From NCBI GenBank assembly GCA_036525535.1, contig DATDAH010000266.1, positions 1-27,460 of the forward strand: DNA of 27,460 nt, written 5' to 3'. Of the stretch, positions 21,199-27,460 are shown piece after piece. The number at the start of each line of letters is the position of its first letter. Position 1 is the stretch's first letter. The notes beneath the pieces were generated by a model, which was not told where the DNA came from, searched no databases, and was given only the letters and a program-made list of their open reading frames with translations. The translations under genes and the position numbers were made by a program. Origin of the DNA: DATDAH01 sp036525535 (lineage in GTDB: Bacteria; Actinomycetota; Acidimicrobiia; Acidimicrobiales; DATDAH01).

Positions 21199-22061
21199 GT
21201 GACCGCTTGGACGTCCGCAAGACCTACAAGCTCTACGTCGGGGGCCAGTTCCCCCGCTCGGAGTCCGGTCGTACCTATCCGGTCAGCGGCCCCGACGGCG
21301 GACTGCTGGCCCACGCCGTCCTCGGCTCCCGCAAGGACCTGCGGGACGCGGTCAAGGCGGCTCGAGGGGCCCAGGCCGGCTGGGCCGGGAAGACGGCCTA
21401 CAACCGGGCGCAGATCCTCTACCGGGTCGGCGAGATCATGGAGGGGCGCCGGTCCCAGTTCGTCGACGAGCTGGCCGCCGGCGGCGTCGACGACCCGGAA
21501 GGCGAGGTCGTTGCCTCGATCGACCGCTGGGTCTGGTACGCCGGGTGGGCCGACAAGCTGCCCTCGGTCCTGGGCGGGGCCAATGCCGTGGCCGGGCCGT
21601 ACTTCAACTTCACGGTGCCCGAGCCCACCGGTGTGGTCGGGCTCATCGCCCCCGACGAGGCGCCGCTGCTGGCCCTCGTGTCCCGGCTGGCGCCGATCAT
21701 CGTGTCCGGGAACACGGTCGTCGCCCTGGCGTCGGAGGCCCTGCCGCTGCCCGCCGTCACCCTGAGCGAGGCGCTGGCCACCAGCGACGTGCCCGGCGGG
21801 GTCATCAACATCCTCACCGGTAGGCGGGCCGAGCTCACGCCGTGGTTCGCCGGCCACCGGGACATCAACGCCCTCGACCTGACGGGCGTGGACGACGCCG
21901 ACCTGGCAGCCGACGCCGAGCGGGCGGCTGCGGACAGCGTCATGCGGGTCACCCGGGCCATCGGTGCGGACGCCGACTGGCGGTCGTCGACCGCCGAGTC
22001 GCCCTACGCCATCGAGGCGTTCCTGGAGCACAAGACCGTGTGGCATCCGAAGGGGGCATGA
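21195..22061 (+). CDS. Truncated aldehyde-dehydrogenase-like protein lacking the catalytic domain
   Basis: A 288-residue protein from GTG 21195, overlapping the ALDH stop. It aligns with the coenzyme-binding half of ALDH: KTYKLYVGGQFPRSESGRTYPV, GWAGKTAYNRAQILYRVGEIM, RWVWYAGWADKL, TGVVGLIAPDEAPLLAL, SGNTVVALASEALP and VPGGVINILTG. The oxyanion Asn motif (PWNFP in the neighbour) is replaced by PDEAP (Glu at about 155), and the protein ends before the positions of the general-base Glu and catalytic Cys. It cannot be an ordinary ALDH. Codon use is clean and translation is coupled, so it is a maintained partner rather than decay. The pair resembles a split form of ALDH16, in which a catalytic ALDH domain is followed by a non-catalytic one. 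A structural or oligomerising role is inferred. Confidence 0.85.
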   Translation: MSDRLDVRKTYKLYVGGQFPRSESGRTYPVSGPDGGLLAHAVLGSRKDLRDAVKAARGAQAGWAGKTAYNRAQILYRVGEIMEGRRSQFVDELAAGGVDDPEGEVVASIDRWVWYAGWADKLPSVLGGANAVAGPYFNFTVPEPTGVVGLIAPDEAPLLALVSRLAPIIVSGNTVVALASEALPLPAVTLSEALATSDVPGGVINILTGRRAELTPWFAGHRDINALDLTGVDDADLAADAERAAADSVMRVTRAIGADADWRSSTAESPYAIEAFLEHKTVWHPKGA

Positions 22062-22064
22062 GTA

Positions 22065-23213
22065 GTGGCGGCGGGCAAGACCTGGGAGATCACGAAGGCC
22101 TACGACGAGCTCATCGAGCTCCTCAGGGACTTCGACGACGAGTTCATGACCGGTCCCAACCACGTGGCCGACGACGAGCAGCTCGTGGTCATGGGCTACA
22201 AGTGGATCTTCTCGATCCTGCAGGTGGCCATGGACGTCTACCTGTGGGGTGACGCCGCGGCGCCCCGCTTCGTCGACATCGTCGGGCCGTACAAGAAGTG
22301 GGGCGGGGACAACACCGACGCCTACTACCAGTTCGCTCCCGTCGACCCCTCCCGCACCTACAAGGTCACGGGGACGGCCGGGGACGCCGTGTACTTCTCG
22401 CTCACCGTCTACGGCGGCCCCGACGACGGCAACTACACGACCCGCATCGTCGGCATCGTCAACAACCGCGACCTGGAGCTGGGGCCCAACGGCGAGTTCG
22501 ACTTCGTCCTGGGGCCGGAGAGGCCCGCGGGCTACGACGGCCTGTTCATGGAGATCGACGGCGACGCCGTCCACGCCGTCACCCGGGACTACCTGGTCGA
22601 TTCCCGCACCGGGAAGCGGGTCGAGTGGAAGATCGAGGCGTCGGACCGTCCCGCGACATTCCGGGAGTCCGACGAGGACGCCGCCCGCCGTTTCCGGGCC
22701 GTCATCACCTGGCTGAAGGACCAGGCGGCGATGATCCCCATCCCGGTCGGCCAGCAGGACGATGTCGACGAGGAGCACAACCTCGGCCACCGGGCCAACC
22801 CGGACAGCAACCAGTTCGACGATCCGTACCCCGTGCCCGAGAACAACTTCGGTTGGAGCGCCGGTGACGCCGCCTACGCCTTCGGCAAGTGGGACCTGGC
22901 CCCCGACGAGGCGCTGGTCATCGAGGGCACCTCCCCCGAGTGCGCGTTCTGGAGCCTGAACCCGTGGAGCCCCTATCTCCACACGTTCAACTACGACTAC
23001 GAGCGCCTCACCCTCAACCACGGCCAGGCCGTGCTCGATGACGACGGCTCGTTCACGATCGTGCTGGCCCACGAGCAGCCCGACCACCCCAACGGCCTCT
23101 CCCTGCAGGGGAACCGTCGGGGCTTCCTCTGCTTCCGCTGGTTCCTGCCCGAGAAGGTCCCCGACCCCATCCGCACCAAGGTCATCAAGGTCAGCGAGAT
23201 CGCCGCTCTCTGA
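22065..23213 (+). CDS. DUF1214-type domain protein
   Basis: A 382-residue soluble-looking protein from GTG 22065, with AAGGGGG (22050-22056) as ribosome binding site 8 nt before it, inside the end of the preceding gene. The C-terminal ~110 residues (WDLAPDEALVIEGTSPECAFWSLNPWSPYL to the GFLCFRWFLPEKVPDP end) resemble DUF1214, and the middle beta-rich part (YKVTGTAGDAVYFSLTVYGGP) precedes it as in related actinobacterial proteins of this length. No signal peptide or membrane segment is seen. The function of the family is unknown; members often sit with oxidoreductases. Here it is the fourth gene of the deoC operon, 3 nt after the half-ALDH gene, so a link to aldehyde oxidation is possible but unproven. 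It converges on the HAD gene with 3 nt between the stops. Confidence 0.75.
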   Translation: MAAGKTWEITKAYDELIELLRDFDDEFMTGPNHVADDEQLVVMGYKWIFSILQVAMDVYLWGDAAAPRFVDIVGPYKKWGGDNTDAYYQFAPVDPSRTYKVTGTAGDAVYFSLTVYGGPDDGNYTTRIVGIVNNRDLELGPNGEFDFVLGPERPAGYDGLFMEIDGDAVHAVTRDYLVDSRTGKRVEWKIEASDRPATFRESDEDAARRFRAVITWLKDQAAMIPIPVGQQDDVDEEHNLGHRANPDSNQFDDPYPVPENNFGWSAGDAAYAFGKWDLAPDEALVIEGTSPECAFWSLNPWSPYLHTFNYDYERLTLNHGQAVLDDDGSFTIVLAHEQPDHPNGLSLQGNRRGFLCFRWFLPEKVPDPIRTKVIKVSEIAAL

Positions 23214-23216
23214 GGC

Positions 23217-23906
23217 TCACAGGGTGGCCAGCAGGGTGGGGAGGTCGCGGATGGTGTCGAGCTCCCAGTAGCCCTCGTGGGCCTTGTCGGCCTCCGCGTG
23301 CTCCATCTCCCAGGTCATCTCGTACTCGATGTGCACGGCCCGCCCGCCGAGGGCGAGCACGGGGAGGATGTCGGACTTCACCGAGTTGCCGACCATGACG
23401 AAGGTGGCCGGGTCGAGGCCGTAGCGGTCGAAGATGCGGCGGTAGCTGGCCTCGTCCTTCTCGGCCACGATCTCGACCTGCCAGAGGTCCTCGACCAGGC
23501 CGGAGCGGGCCAGCTTGCTCTCCTGGTGGAAGAGGTCGCCCTTGGTGATGACCATGACCCGGTAGTCCTTGACGAGGGCCTGCACCGTCTCGGCCACCCC
23601 GTCGAGGAGCTCGACGGGGTGCTGGAGCATCTCCTTGGCCCCGTCGATGATGGCCTGGATGTCGTCGGTGTCGATGCGGCCTTCGGTGACCTCGATGGCC
23701 GTCTCGATCATGGAGAGGGTGAAGCCCTTCACGCCGTAGCCGAAGACCTGCAGGTTCTCCCGCTCGTGGGCCATGAGGCGGGCGTCGAGCAGGTCGGGAT
23801 CGGCGTGGCCGGCCAGGAGCTCCTTGAACCGGTCCTGGGTCATGACGAACTGGTTCTCGCTGTGCCAGAGCGTGTCGTCGCCGTCGAGGGCCACCACGTC
23901 GATCAC
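23217..23906 (-). CDS. HAD-superfamily hydrolase (phosphatase)
   Basis: A 229-residue protein from GTG 23906, preceded by an AAGGGGGG run that can act as a strong Shine-Dalgarno. The HAD motifs are motif I ALDGDDTLW (nucleophile and acid Asp at about 8 and 10), a helical cap, motif II VMVITKGD (about 118-125), a Lys in the AEKDEASY region and motif IV VGNSVKSDILP. Such enzymes dephosphorylate small phosphorylated metabolites. With nucleoside-salvage genes on both sides, a nucleotidase or sugar-phosphate phosphatase is plausible but not readable from the sequence. It is divergent from the pseudouridine kinase with 22 nt between start codons; a TAGAAG (23918-23913) 6 nt before GTG shares its TA step with the kinase -10. 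Confidence 0.85.
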   Translation of the reverse strand: MIDVVALDGDDTLWHSENQFVMTQDRFKELLAGHADPDLLDARLMAHERENLQVFGYGVKGFTLSMIETAIEVTEGRIDTDDIQAIIDGAKEMLQHPVELLDGVAETVQALVKDYRVMVITKGDLFHQESKLARSGLVEDLWQVEIVAEKDEASYRRIFDRYGLDPATFVMVGNSVKSDILPVLALGGRAVHIEYEMTWEMEHAEADKAHEGYWELDTIRDLPTLLATL

Positions 23907-23916
23907 GCCCCCCTTC

Positions 23917-23922
23917 TACCCT
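23917..23922 (+). promoter_or_regulatory. -10 hexamer TACCCT for the PfkB kinase before psuG (leaderless)
   Basis: TACCCT ends 6 nt before GTG 23929. It overlaps, on the opposite strand, a TAGAAG placed 6 nt before the HAD gene start, so the divergent pair may share promoter DNA. Confidence 0.5.
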
Positions 23923-23928
23923 GAGCCG

Positions 23929-24789
23929 GTGCTGTTGTGTGTCGGCGATCTCATCGAGGACGTGGTCGTGTGGCTGCCCGGTCCGGTCGCGCTCGGTTCC
24001 GACACCGTGGTGCGCATCACCCGGGAGCGAGGGGGCAGTGCGGCGAACGCGGCGGTCGCGGCCGTGCGGGCCGGCGGACGGGCGCGCTTCGTCGGCCAGT
24101 TGGGCGACGACGAGCTGGCCCACCGGCTGCTGCACGGGCTGGCGATGACGGGGGTCGACGTGGTGGCCCGCCACGGAGGGCGCACCGGGTCGATCGTCGT
24201 GCTGGTCGACTCGACGGGTGAGCGCACGATGCTGACCGACCGGGCCGCCGCCACCGAGCTGGCCGCCGCCGAGCCGGAGTGGCTCGACGGCGTCGACGTG
24301 CTGCACCTGCCCGCGTACTCGCTGTTCGTCGATCGCCTGGCCAAGAGCTGCCTGGCGCTGGCCGCAATGGCCGGAGAACGGGGGATCCCGGTGACCATCG
24401 ACCCGTCGTCGTCGGCCCTGCTCGAGCACTACGGCATCGCCCGCTTCAAGACCCTGCTGGCCGATGTGCGGCCCGCCATCCTGTTCCCCAACGCCGACGA
24501 GGCCGCGCTGCTCTCGAGCGACGACAGGCCGCCGGAGGGCGTCGACCTGGTCGTCGAGAAGCACGGCGCCGACGCCGTCCGCCTGATCACGATCGAGGGC
24601 GTCACCGAGGTGCCGGTGCCCCTGGTGAGCGGGGTGGTCGACACCACCGGCGCGGGTGACGCCTTCGCCGCCGGCTTCTTGGTCGCCTGGACAGCCGGGA
24701 AGCCCACCGTCGAGTGCGTGGCCCGCGGCAGCGAGACCGCGGCCCACGTCCTCCGCGGCCCCGGCGGCGACGCCTGGGCGCCCGCATGA
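23929..24789 (+). CDS. psuK: PfkB-family kinase, probable pseudouridine kinase
   Basis: A 286-residue ribokinase-fold protein from GTG 23929. It begins with LLCVGDLIEDVVVWLPG, has the substrate motif GGSAANAAVA (35-44), FVGQLGDDELA, ITIDPSSSALL, FPNADEAALL and the catalytic DTTGAGDAFAAGFL (238-251, Asp244). The family phosphorylates sugars and nucleosides. Because the next gene is pseudouridine-5'-phosphate glycosidase, conversion of pseudouridine to pseudouridine-5'-phosphate is the likely reaction, as in the psuK-psuG pair of E. coli. Ribokinase is the main alternative. The frame is open upstream to 23773 inside the HAD gene, but GTG 23929 is fixed by the family N-terminus and the -10 hexamer 6 nt before it. 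Confidence 0.85.
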   Translation: MLLCVGDLIEDVVVWLPGPVALGSDTVVRITRERGGSAANAAVAAVRAGGRARFVGQLGDDELAHRLLHGLAMTGVDVVARHGGRTGSIVVLVDSTGERTMLTDRAAATELAAAEPEWLDGVDVLHLPAYSLFVDRLAKSCLALAAMAGERGIPVTIDPSSSALLEHYGIARFKTLLADVRPAILFPNADEAALLSSDDRPPEGVDLVVEKHGADAVRLITIEGVTEVPVPLVSGVVDTTGAGDAFAAGFLVAWTAGKPTVECVARGSETAAHVLRGPGGDAWAPA

Positions 24790-24856
24790 CCCACCCATCC
24801 GAACGTGCGTCGAGAGACCCATGGACCTGTGGTGCGTCCGACGCGAGTTCATGATC

Positions 24857-24862
24857 AGGAGA
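24857..24862 (+). promoter_or_regulatory. Shine-Dalgarno for psuG
   Basis: AGGAGA lies 5 nt before ATG 24868, one of the strongest ribosome binding sites in the window. It excludes the longer frame opening at 24805. The 78-nt gap between psuK and psuG also holds arms GCGTCG (24807-24812) and CGACGC (24839-24844) that could pair. Confidence 0.6.
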
Positions 24863-24867
24863 CGACG

Positions 24868-25773
24868 ATGATCCGGGTTCACCAGGAGGTGGCCGACGCG
24901 TTGGCCGACCGGCGGGCGGTCGTGGCGCTGGAATCGACCATCTTCAGCGAGTTCGGCCTGCCCCCACCCGTGAACCGGGAGTGCCTGGAGGCCTGCGTCG
25001 CCGCGGTGCGGGAGGGGGGCGCCGTGCCCGCGCTGACCGTCGTGCTGGCGGGCGAGGCCCGGGTCGGCGTGGACGAGGTGGACTGGGAGCGGGTCCTGAT
25101 CGCCGACGAGAAGCTGGGATCCAGGGACATCCCGGTGGCCGTGGCCGGCAACTGGCCGTCGGGGGCGACGACGGTGTCCGGCGCCCTGTCCCTCGCCGCG
25201 GCCGCCGGCGTGGCCGTCTTCGCCACGGGGGGCATCGGTGGCGTCCACCGCGATGTCGCCGAGACGGGTGACATCAGCGCCGACCTCCCGGCCATCGCCC
25301 GCTACCCGGTGACGACGGTGACGGCCGGGGCCAAGGCCTTCCTCGACCTACCCCGCACCGTCGAGTACCTGGAGACCCTCGGTGTGCCCGTGCTCGGCCT
25401 GCAGACCGACGAGTTCCCGGCCTTCTACAGCCGCTCCAGCGGCGTCCCGTTACCTCACCGGGTCGAGACTCCGGTCGAGGCCGCCGCTGTGGTGCGGGCG
25501 GCGCGGGAGCTTGGCCATGGTGGCGGTGTCGTTCTCGCCGTCCCCGTCCCCGAGGAGGCGGCGATTCCCTCGGATCAGCTCACCGACGTCATCGAGTCCG
25601 GCCTCGCCCAGGCCCACGCGGCGGGCGTTCGAGGCGCCGCGGTCACGCCGTTCGTGCTCGGCCAACTGGTCGACGCCACGGGCGGCAGCACCCTCGAGGC
25701 CAACGTCGCCCTCGCCGTCAACAACGCCCGCGTGGCGGCGGAGCTGGCCTCCGCTCTCGTCGCCGACGGCTGA
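24868..25773 (+). CDS. psuG: Pseudouridine-5'-phosphate glycosidase
   Basis: A 301-residue protein from ATG 24868, normal for the family. Diagnostic blocks are VALESTIFSEFGLP (19-32, with the conserved Glu22), EKLGSRDIPVA, ATGGIGGVHRDVAETGDISADL (119-140, Asp135), the catalytic-lysine segment VTAGAKAFLDLP (151-162, Lys156), GLQTDEFPAFYSRSSG and a C-terminal GGSTLEANVALAVNNA. It breaks the C-C glycosidic bond of pseudouridine-5'-phosphate to give uracil and ribose-5-phosphate. The uracil could be recaptured by Upp at 18109. It forms a catabolic pair with the upstream PfkB kinase. The stop overlaps the next ATG (TGATG), so at least one more gene is co-translated. No pseudouridine transporter is seen. 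Confidence 0.96.
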   Translation: MIRVHQEVADALADRRAVVALESTIFSEFGLPPPVNRECLEACVAAVREGGAVPALTVVLAGEARVGVDEVDWERVLIADEKLGSRDIPVAVAGNWPSGATTVSGALSLAAAAGVAVFATGGIGGVHRDVAETGDISADLPAIARYPVTTVTAGAKAFLDLPRTVEYLETLGVPVLGLQTDEFPAFYSRSSGVPLPHRVETPVEAAAVVRAARELGHGGGVVLAVPVPEEAAIPSDQLTDVIESGLAQAHAAGVRGAAVTPFVLGQLVDATGGSTLEANVALAVNNARVAAELASALVADG

Positions 25774-26255
25774 TGGAGTTCCGCGGCCATCGGGGGCGGT
25801 TCTGGATCGCCGTCATCCTGATCGTCCTGGTCGCCGACCTGGCCCTCGGTGGCCTTCATGCCAACGGCTTGCTGCTCGACGTCGTCCTGCTGATCGGCTG
25901 GGTCATCACCCGCCAGACCTCCGTCAGGATCGTCGGGCCGTGGCTGGTCGTCTCCTTCTGGCCGGCGACCCGACTGGCGTTCAAGGTCCGACTGGCCGAT
26001 GTCGAATCGGTCGAGATCCACGATCGGATCCCGTTCTCCTGGCGGACGAATGCGGACCGTCGCCTGGCGATCTTCGTCACCCAGCGCCGCCTGGTGCTCG
26101 AGATCCACATCGCGGAGCGGATGAGCCTCCTGGTCACCCTCGACGACCCGGCCGCGGCAGCCGAGGCGATCACCGCCGCCTCCCGCGGAGCACCCCCGAG
26201 CACCCACGTCCCGGGCAAAGCCGTCCTCCGCACCGCCTTCCGCGGCGTTCGTTGA
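25773..26255 (+). CDS. Small membrane protein with PH-like domain
   Basis: A 160-residue protein whose ATG 25773 overlaps the psuG stop. Two hydrophobic segments near the N-terminus (about 10-27 and 33-46) form a membrane hairpin, followed by a beta-rich soluble part (TSVRIVGPWLVVSFWP, FKVRLADVESVEIHDRIPF, RLAIFVTQRRLVLEIHI) with the alternation of bacterial PH-like domains and a helical end. The tail after about residue 140 is low-complexity. No enzymatic motif is visible. Similar proteins are widespread in actinobacteria and of unknown function. Coupling to psuG may reflect only compact genome layout. A related architecture occurs at 26707. Confidence 0.65.
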   Translation: MEFRGHRGRFWIAVILIVLVADLALGGLHANGLLLDVVLLIGWVITRQTSVRIVGPWLVVSFWPATRLAFKVRLADVESVEIHDRIPFSWRTNADRRLAIFVTQRRLVLEIHIAERMSLLVTLDDPAAAAEAITAASRGAPPSTHVPGKAVLRTAFRGVR

Positions 26256-26271
26256 GCCGGCCGGCGCCACC

Positions 26272-26277
26272 TACGCT
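26272..26277 (+). promoter_or_regulatory. -10 hexamer TACGCT for the downstream VOC gene (leaderless)
   Basis: TACGCT ends 7 nt before ATG 26285 and no Shine-Dalgarno intervenes. The spacing fits the leaderless pattern of the window. Confidence 0.45.
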
Positions 26278-26284
26278 CACGCCC

Positions 26285-26635
26285 ATGCGCCTGTTCAACG
26301 TGACCTTCGACGTGCGGGACGCGGCGGCGTTGGCGGGGTTCTGGGCCGAAGTGGTCGGGCGACCGGTCAACCCCGAGGCGAACGAGTACTTCGCTCGCAT
26401 CGACGGGAACGGCGTTGAGCCGAACCTGCTGTTCATCCAGGTGCCGGATACGAAGGCGGGCAAGAACCGGGTCCACATCGACCTCGACGCCGACGACCTC
26501 GGCGTCGCGCGGCAGCGACTGGAAGAGCTCGGGGCGACGGTCGTCCACGAGAAGGACGAGTACGGCATCCGGTGGTTGACCTTCCGCGATCCCGAAGGCA
26601 ACGAGTTCTGCGTCGGCACGCACTACAGCGAGTGA
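26285..26635 (+). CDS. VOC (glyoxalase-like) single-domain protein
   Basis: A 116-residue protein from ATG 26285, about the length of one vicinal-oxygen-chelate domain pair. It begins RLFNVTFDVRDAAALAGFWAEVVGRPV and continues with LLFIQVPDTKAGKNRVHIDLDADD (a His in VHIDLD is a typical metal-site position), RLEELGATVVHEKDEYGIRWLTFRDPEGNEFCVG at the C-terminus, the common glyoxalase-like ending. It is cytoplasmic. The many actinobacterial members have no known substrate; glyoxalase or antibiotic-resistance activity should not be assumed. It has its own promoter element and is followed 71 nt later by a membrane PH-like gene. Confidence 0.85.
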   Translation: MRLFNVTFDVRDAAALAGFWAEVVGRPVNPEANEYFARIDGNGVEPNLLFIQVPDTKAGKNRVHIDLDADDLGVARQRLEELGATVVHEKDEYGIRWLTFRDPEGNEFCVGTHYSE

Positions 26636-26706
26636 CGGACACTCGGTGTACGAGCTCTACGGCCCTTGCGCTCCCTGCCGTCGGCCCCTGTCGTGACGAA
26701 GACCCC

Positions 26707-27153
26707 GTGACCTGGACGGCGGAGGCGCGGTGGGCGGTGCCGACCGCGGTGGGGGTGGTCCTCTTCGGCGTAGGGCTCTCGCTCCTCGTGCAGGTCCCGC
26801 TGCCCGCGGTCGTGGCGGTCATGGTCAGCGTCGTCGTCGTGCAGTTCCGGCGCATCACGGTGACGGTGGACAACACGCACCTACGCACGGCTTTCGGTTT
26901 CCCCGGGTGGGTCCGGGTGCGCATTCCCCTGGCTGACATCGAGCGGCTGGAGTATGTGCCCGACCTGCGGCCGGTGCGGTACGGCGGCTGGGGCTACCGG
27001 GGGAGCCTGCACCTGCTGAACAAGGCCGCCGTCATCCTCCGGCGCGGGCCCGGCGTGATCTTCGCCCTGACCGGCGACCGCCGTTACATCGTCACCGTCG
27101 ACGACGCTGAGACCTTGGCTGAGGTGGTCCAGTCGCGCCTCACCGGCGCATGA
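26707..27153 (+). CDS. Membrane protein with PH-like domain, unknown function
   Basis: A 148-residue protein from GTG 26707; the frame is open from 26572 but the added residues overlap the VOC gene and look non-coding. A hydrophobic N-terminal stretch (about 9-47) makes two membrane segments. The soluble part (FRRITVTVDNTHLRTAFGFPGWVRVRIPLADIERLEYV, GGWGYRGSLHLLNKAAVILRRGPGVIFALTGDRRYIVTVDDAETLAEVV) has the beta-sheet plus final helix pattern of bacterial PH-like domains; the final segment after GDRRYIVTVDD is characteristic. The architecture resembles the protein at 25773, although the sequences differ clearly. Its stop overlaps the NUDIX start (ATGA), indicating coupling. Function unknown. 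Confidence 0.7.
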   Translation: MTWTAEARWAVPTAVGVVLFGVGLSLLVQVPLPAVVAVMVSVVVVQFRRITVTVDNTHLRTAFGFPGWVRVRIPLADIERLEYVPDLRPVRYGGWGYRGSLHLLNKAAVILRRGPGVIFALTGDRRYIVTVDDAETLAEVVQSRLTGA

Positions 27154-27460
27154 GCCGTCGGCCGGGGGCCTACGGCCTGGTGCGCCGGGAGGACGCCGTG
27201 CTTCTGGTCTGGGACGAGGCCGATGAGCAGTGGTACTTCCCGGGTGGGGGCATCGAGGCGGGGGAATCCCCCGAGGAAGCGCTGGCCCGCGAGGTCACCG
27301 AGGAGACCGGTTTCCGGCTCGTGTCGTGCGCGCCGCTCGCCATCGTCGACCAGCCAACGGTCAAGGGGGTTGACAAGGAGTGCCATTTCTTCCTCGCCGA
27401 GGTCGACGACGCGCAGCCCGGCCCGGCCGAGCACGAGAGTGAGTGGGTGCCGCTGACCGA
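27150..27460 (+). CDS. NUDIX hydrolase, 3' end beyond the window
   Basis: The reading frame starts at ATG 27150, overlapping the preceding stop as ATGA, and is still open at the last base, so only about 103 residues are visible. The NUDIX box is complete: GGIEAGESPEEALAREVTEETG (roughly residues 36-57) fits GX5EX7REUXEEXGU. It starts with SRRPGAYGLVRREDAVLLVWDE, followed by WYFPGGG just before the box. NUDIX enzymes hydrolyse nucleoside diphosphates linked to another group, such as oxidised dNTPs, ADP-ribose or NDP-sugars; the substrate cannot be told. It suits the nucleotide theme of the region, but these enzymes are common everywhere. Confidence 0.9.
   Translation, partial: MSRRPGAYGLVRREDAVLLVWDEADEQWYFPGGGIEAGESPEEALAREVTEETGFRLVSCAPLAIVDQPTVKGVDKECHFFLAEVDDAQPGPAEHESEWVPLT

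Noticed and set aside
24806..24845. Possible riboswitch or structured leader before psuG
   Set aside because: Only one 6-bp stem with a long loop is visible and no known riboswitch core is recognisable.
23191..25248. 685-codon minus-strand frame across HAD, psuK and psuG
   Set aside because: No family resemblance; it contradicts three genes with complete motifs and Shine-Dalgarno or -10 signals.

Overview
This window is one very GC-rich (roughly 70% or more), densely packed bacterial stretch. It resembles Actinomycetota, perhaps Acidimicrobiia; the class is a guess from style and gene content, since no rRNA is present. Supporting observations are the actinobacterial forms of purine nucleoside phosphorylase, PmmB-like phosphomutase, Upp, cystathionine beta-synthase and 3Fe-4S ferredoxin, frequent GTG starts, many GTGA stop/start overlaps, and a recurring leaderless promoter pattern (TANNNT about 6-10 nt before the start codon). 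I see no tRNA, rRNA, CRISPR, insertion sequence or prophage. No gap between genes exceeds 300 bases; the largest is the 176-nt stretch 572-747, in which I see nothing beyond the ferredoxin ribosome binding site.

Layout. (1) 1-2790, plus strand: the 3' end of a zinc-type alcohol dehydrogenase, a 3Fe-4S ferredoxin, its FAD/NAD reductase (apparently with a CTG start) and a YhhN-family lysoplasmalogenase; the redox pair looks like the electron supply of a cytochrome P450 outside the window. (2) 2796-6484, minus: M1 aminopeptidase and a coupled metallophosphoesterase. (3) 6573-8474, plus: PfkB-type adenosine kinase and a dienoyl-CoA isomerase-like crotonase. (4) 8482-10886, minus: HExxH protein, VOC protein, unknown protein and enoyl-CoA hydratase-like protein. 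(5) 10918-19718 and onward: purine nucleoside phosphorylase; a truncated AbiEi-like protein behind a queuosine-salvage glycosylase; then, divergently, a deoxyribosyltransferase-like protein, a phosphopentomutase/phosphoglucomutase, cystathionine beta-synthase and cystathionine gamma-lyase; then uracil phosphoribosyltransferase (minus) against deoxyribose-phosphate aldolase, an aldehyde dehydrogenase, a catalytically incomplete aldehyde-dehydrogenase-like partner and a DUF1214-type protein. (6) 23217-27460: HAD phosphatase (minus), then pseudouridine kinase, pseudouridine-5'-phosphate glycosidase, two membrane PH-like proteins, a VOC protein and the start of a NUDIX hydrolase.

How the genes fit together. 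About ten genes converge on salvage and breakdown of nucleosides, including modified ones. PNP releases bases as (deoxy)ribose-1-phosphate; the PmmB/PGM2-like mutase can isomerise this to the 5-phosphate; DeoC splits deoxyribose-5-phosphate to glyceraldehyde-3-phosphate and acetaldehyde; the adjacent aldehyde dehydrogenase can oxidise the acetaldehyde. Upp and adenosine kinase recapture uracil and adenosine. Qng1 frees queuine from queuosine monophosphate, and PsuK/PsuG degrade pseudouridine. The two transsulfuration genes sit inside this island. The most interesting items are the queuosine-salvage/deoxyribosyltransferase-like divergent pair with a shared bidirectional -10 element, the ALDH plus half-ALDH pair behind deoC, the uniform leaderless promoter signature, and the non-canonical start of the ferredoxin reductase.
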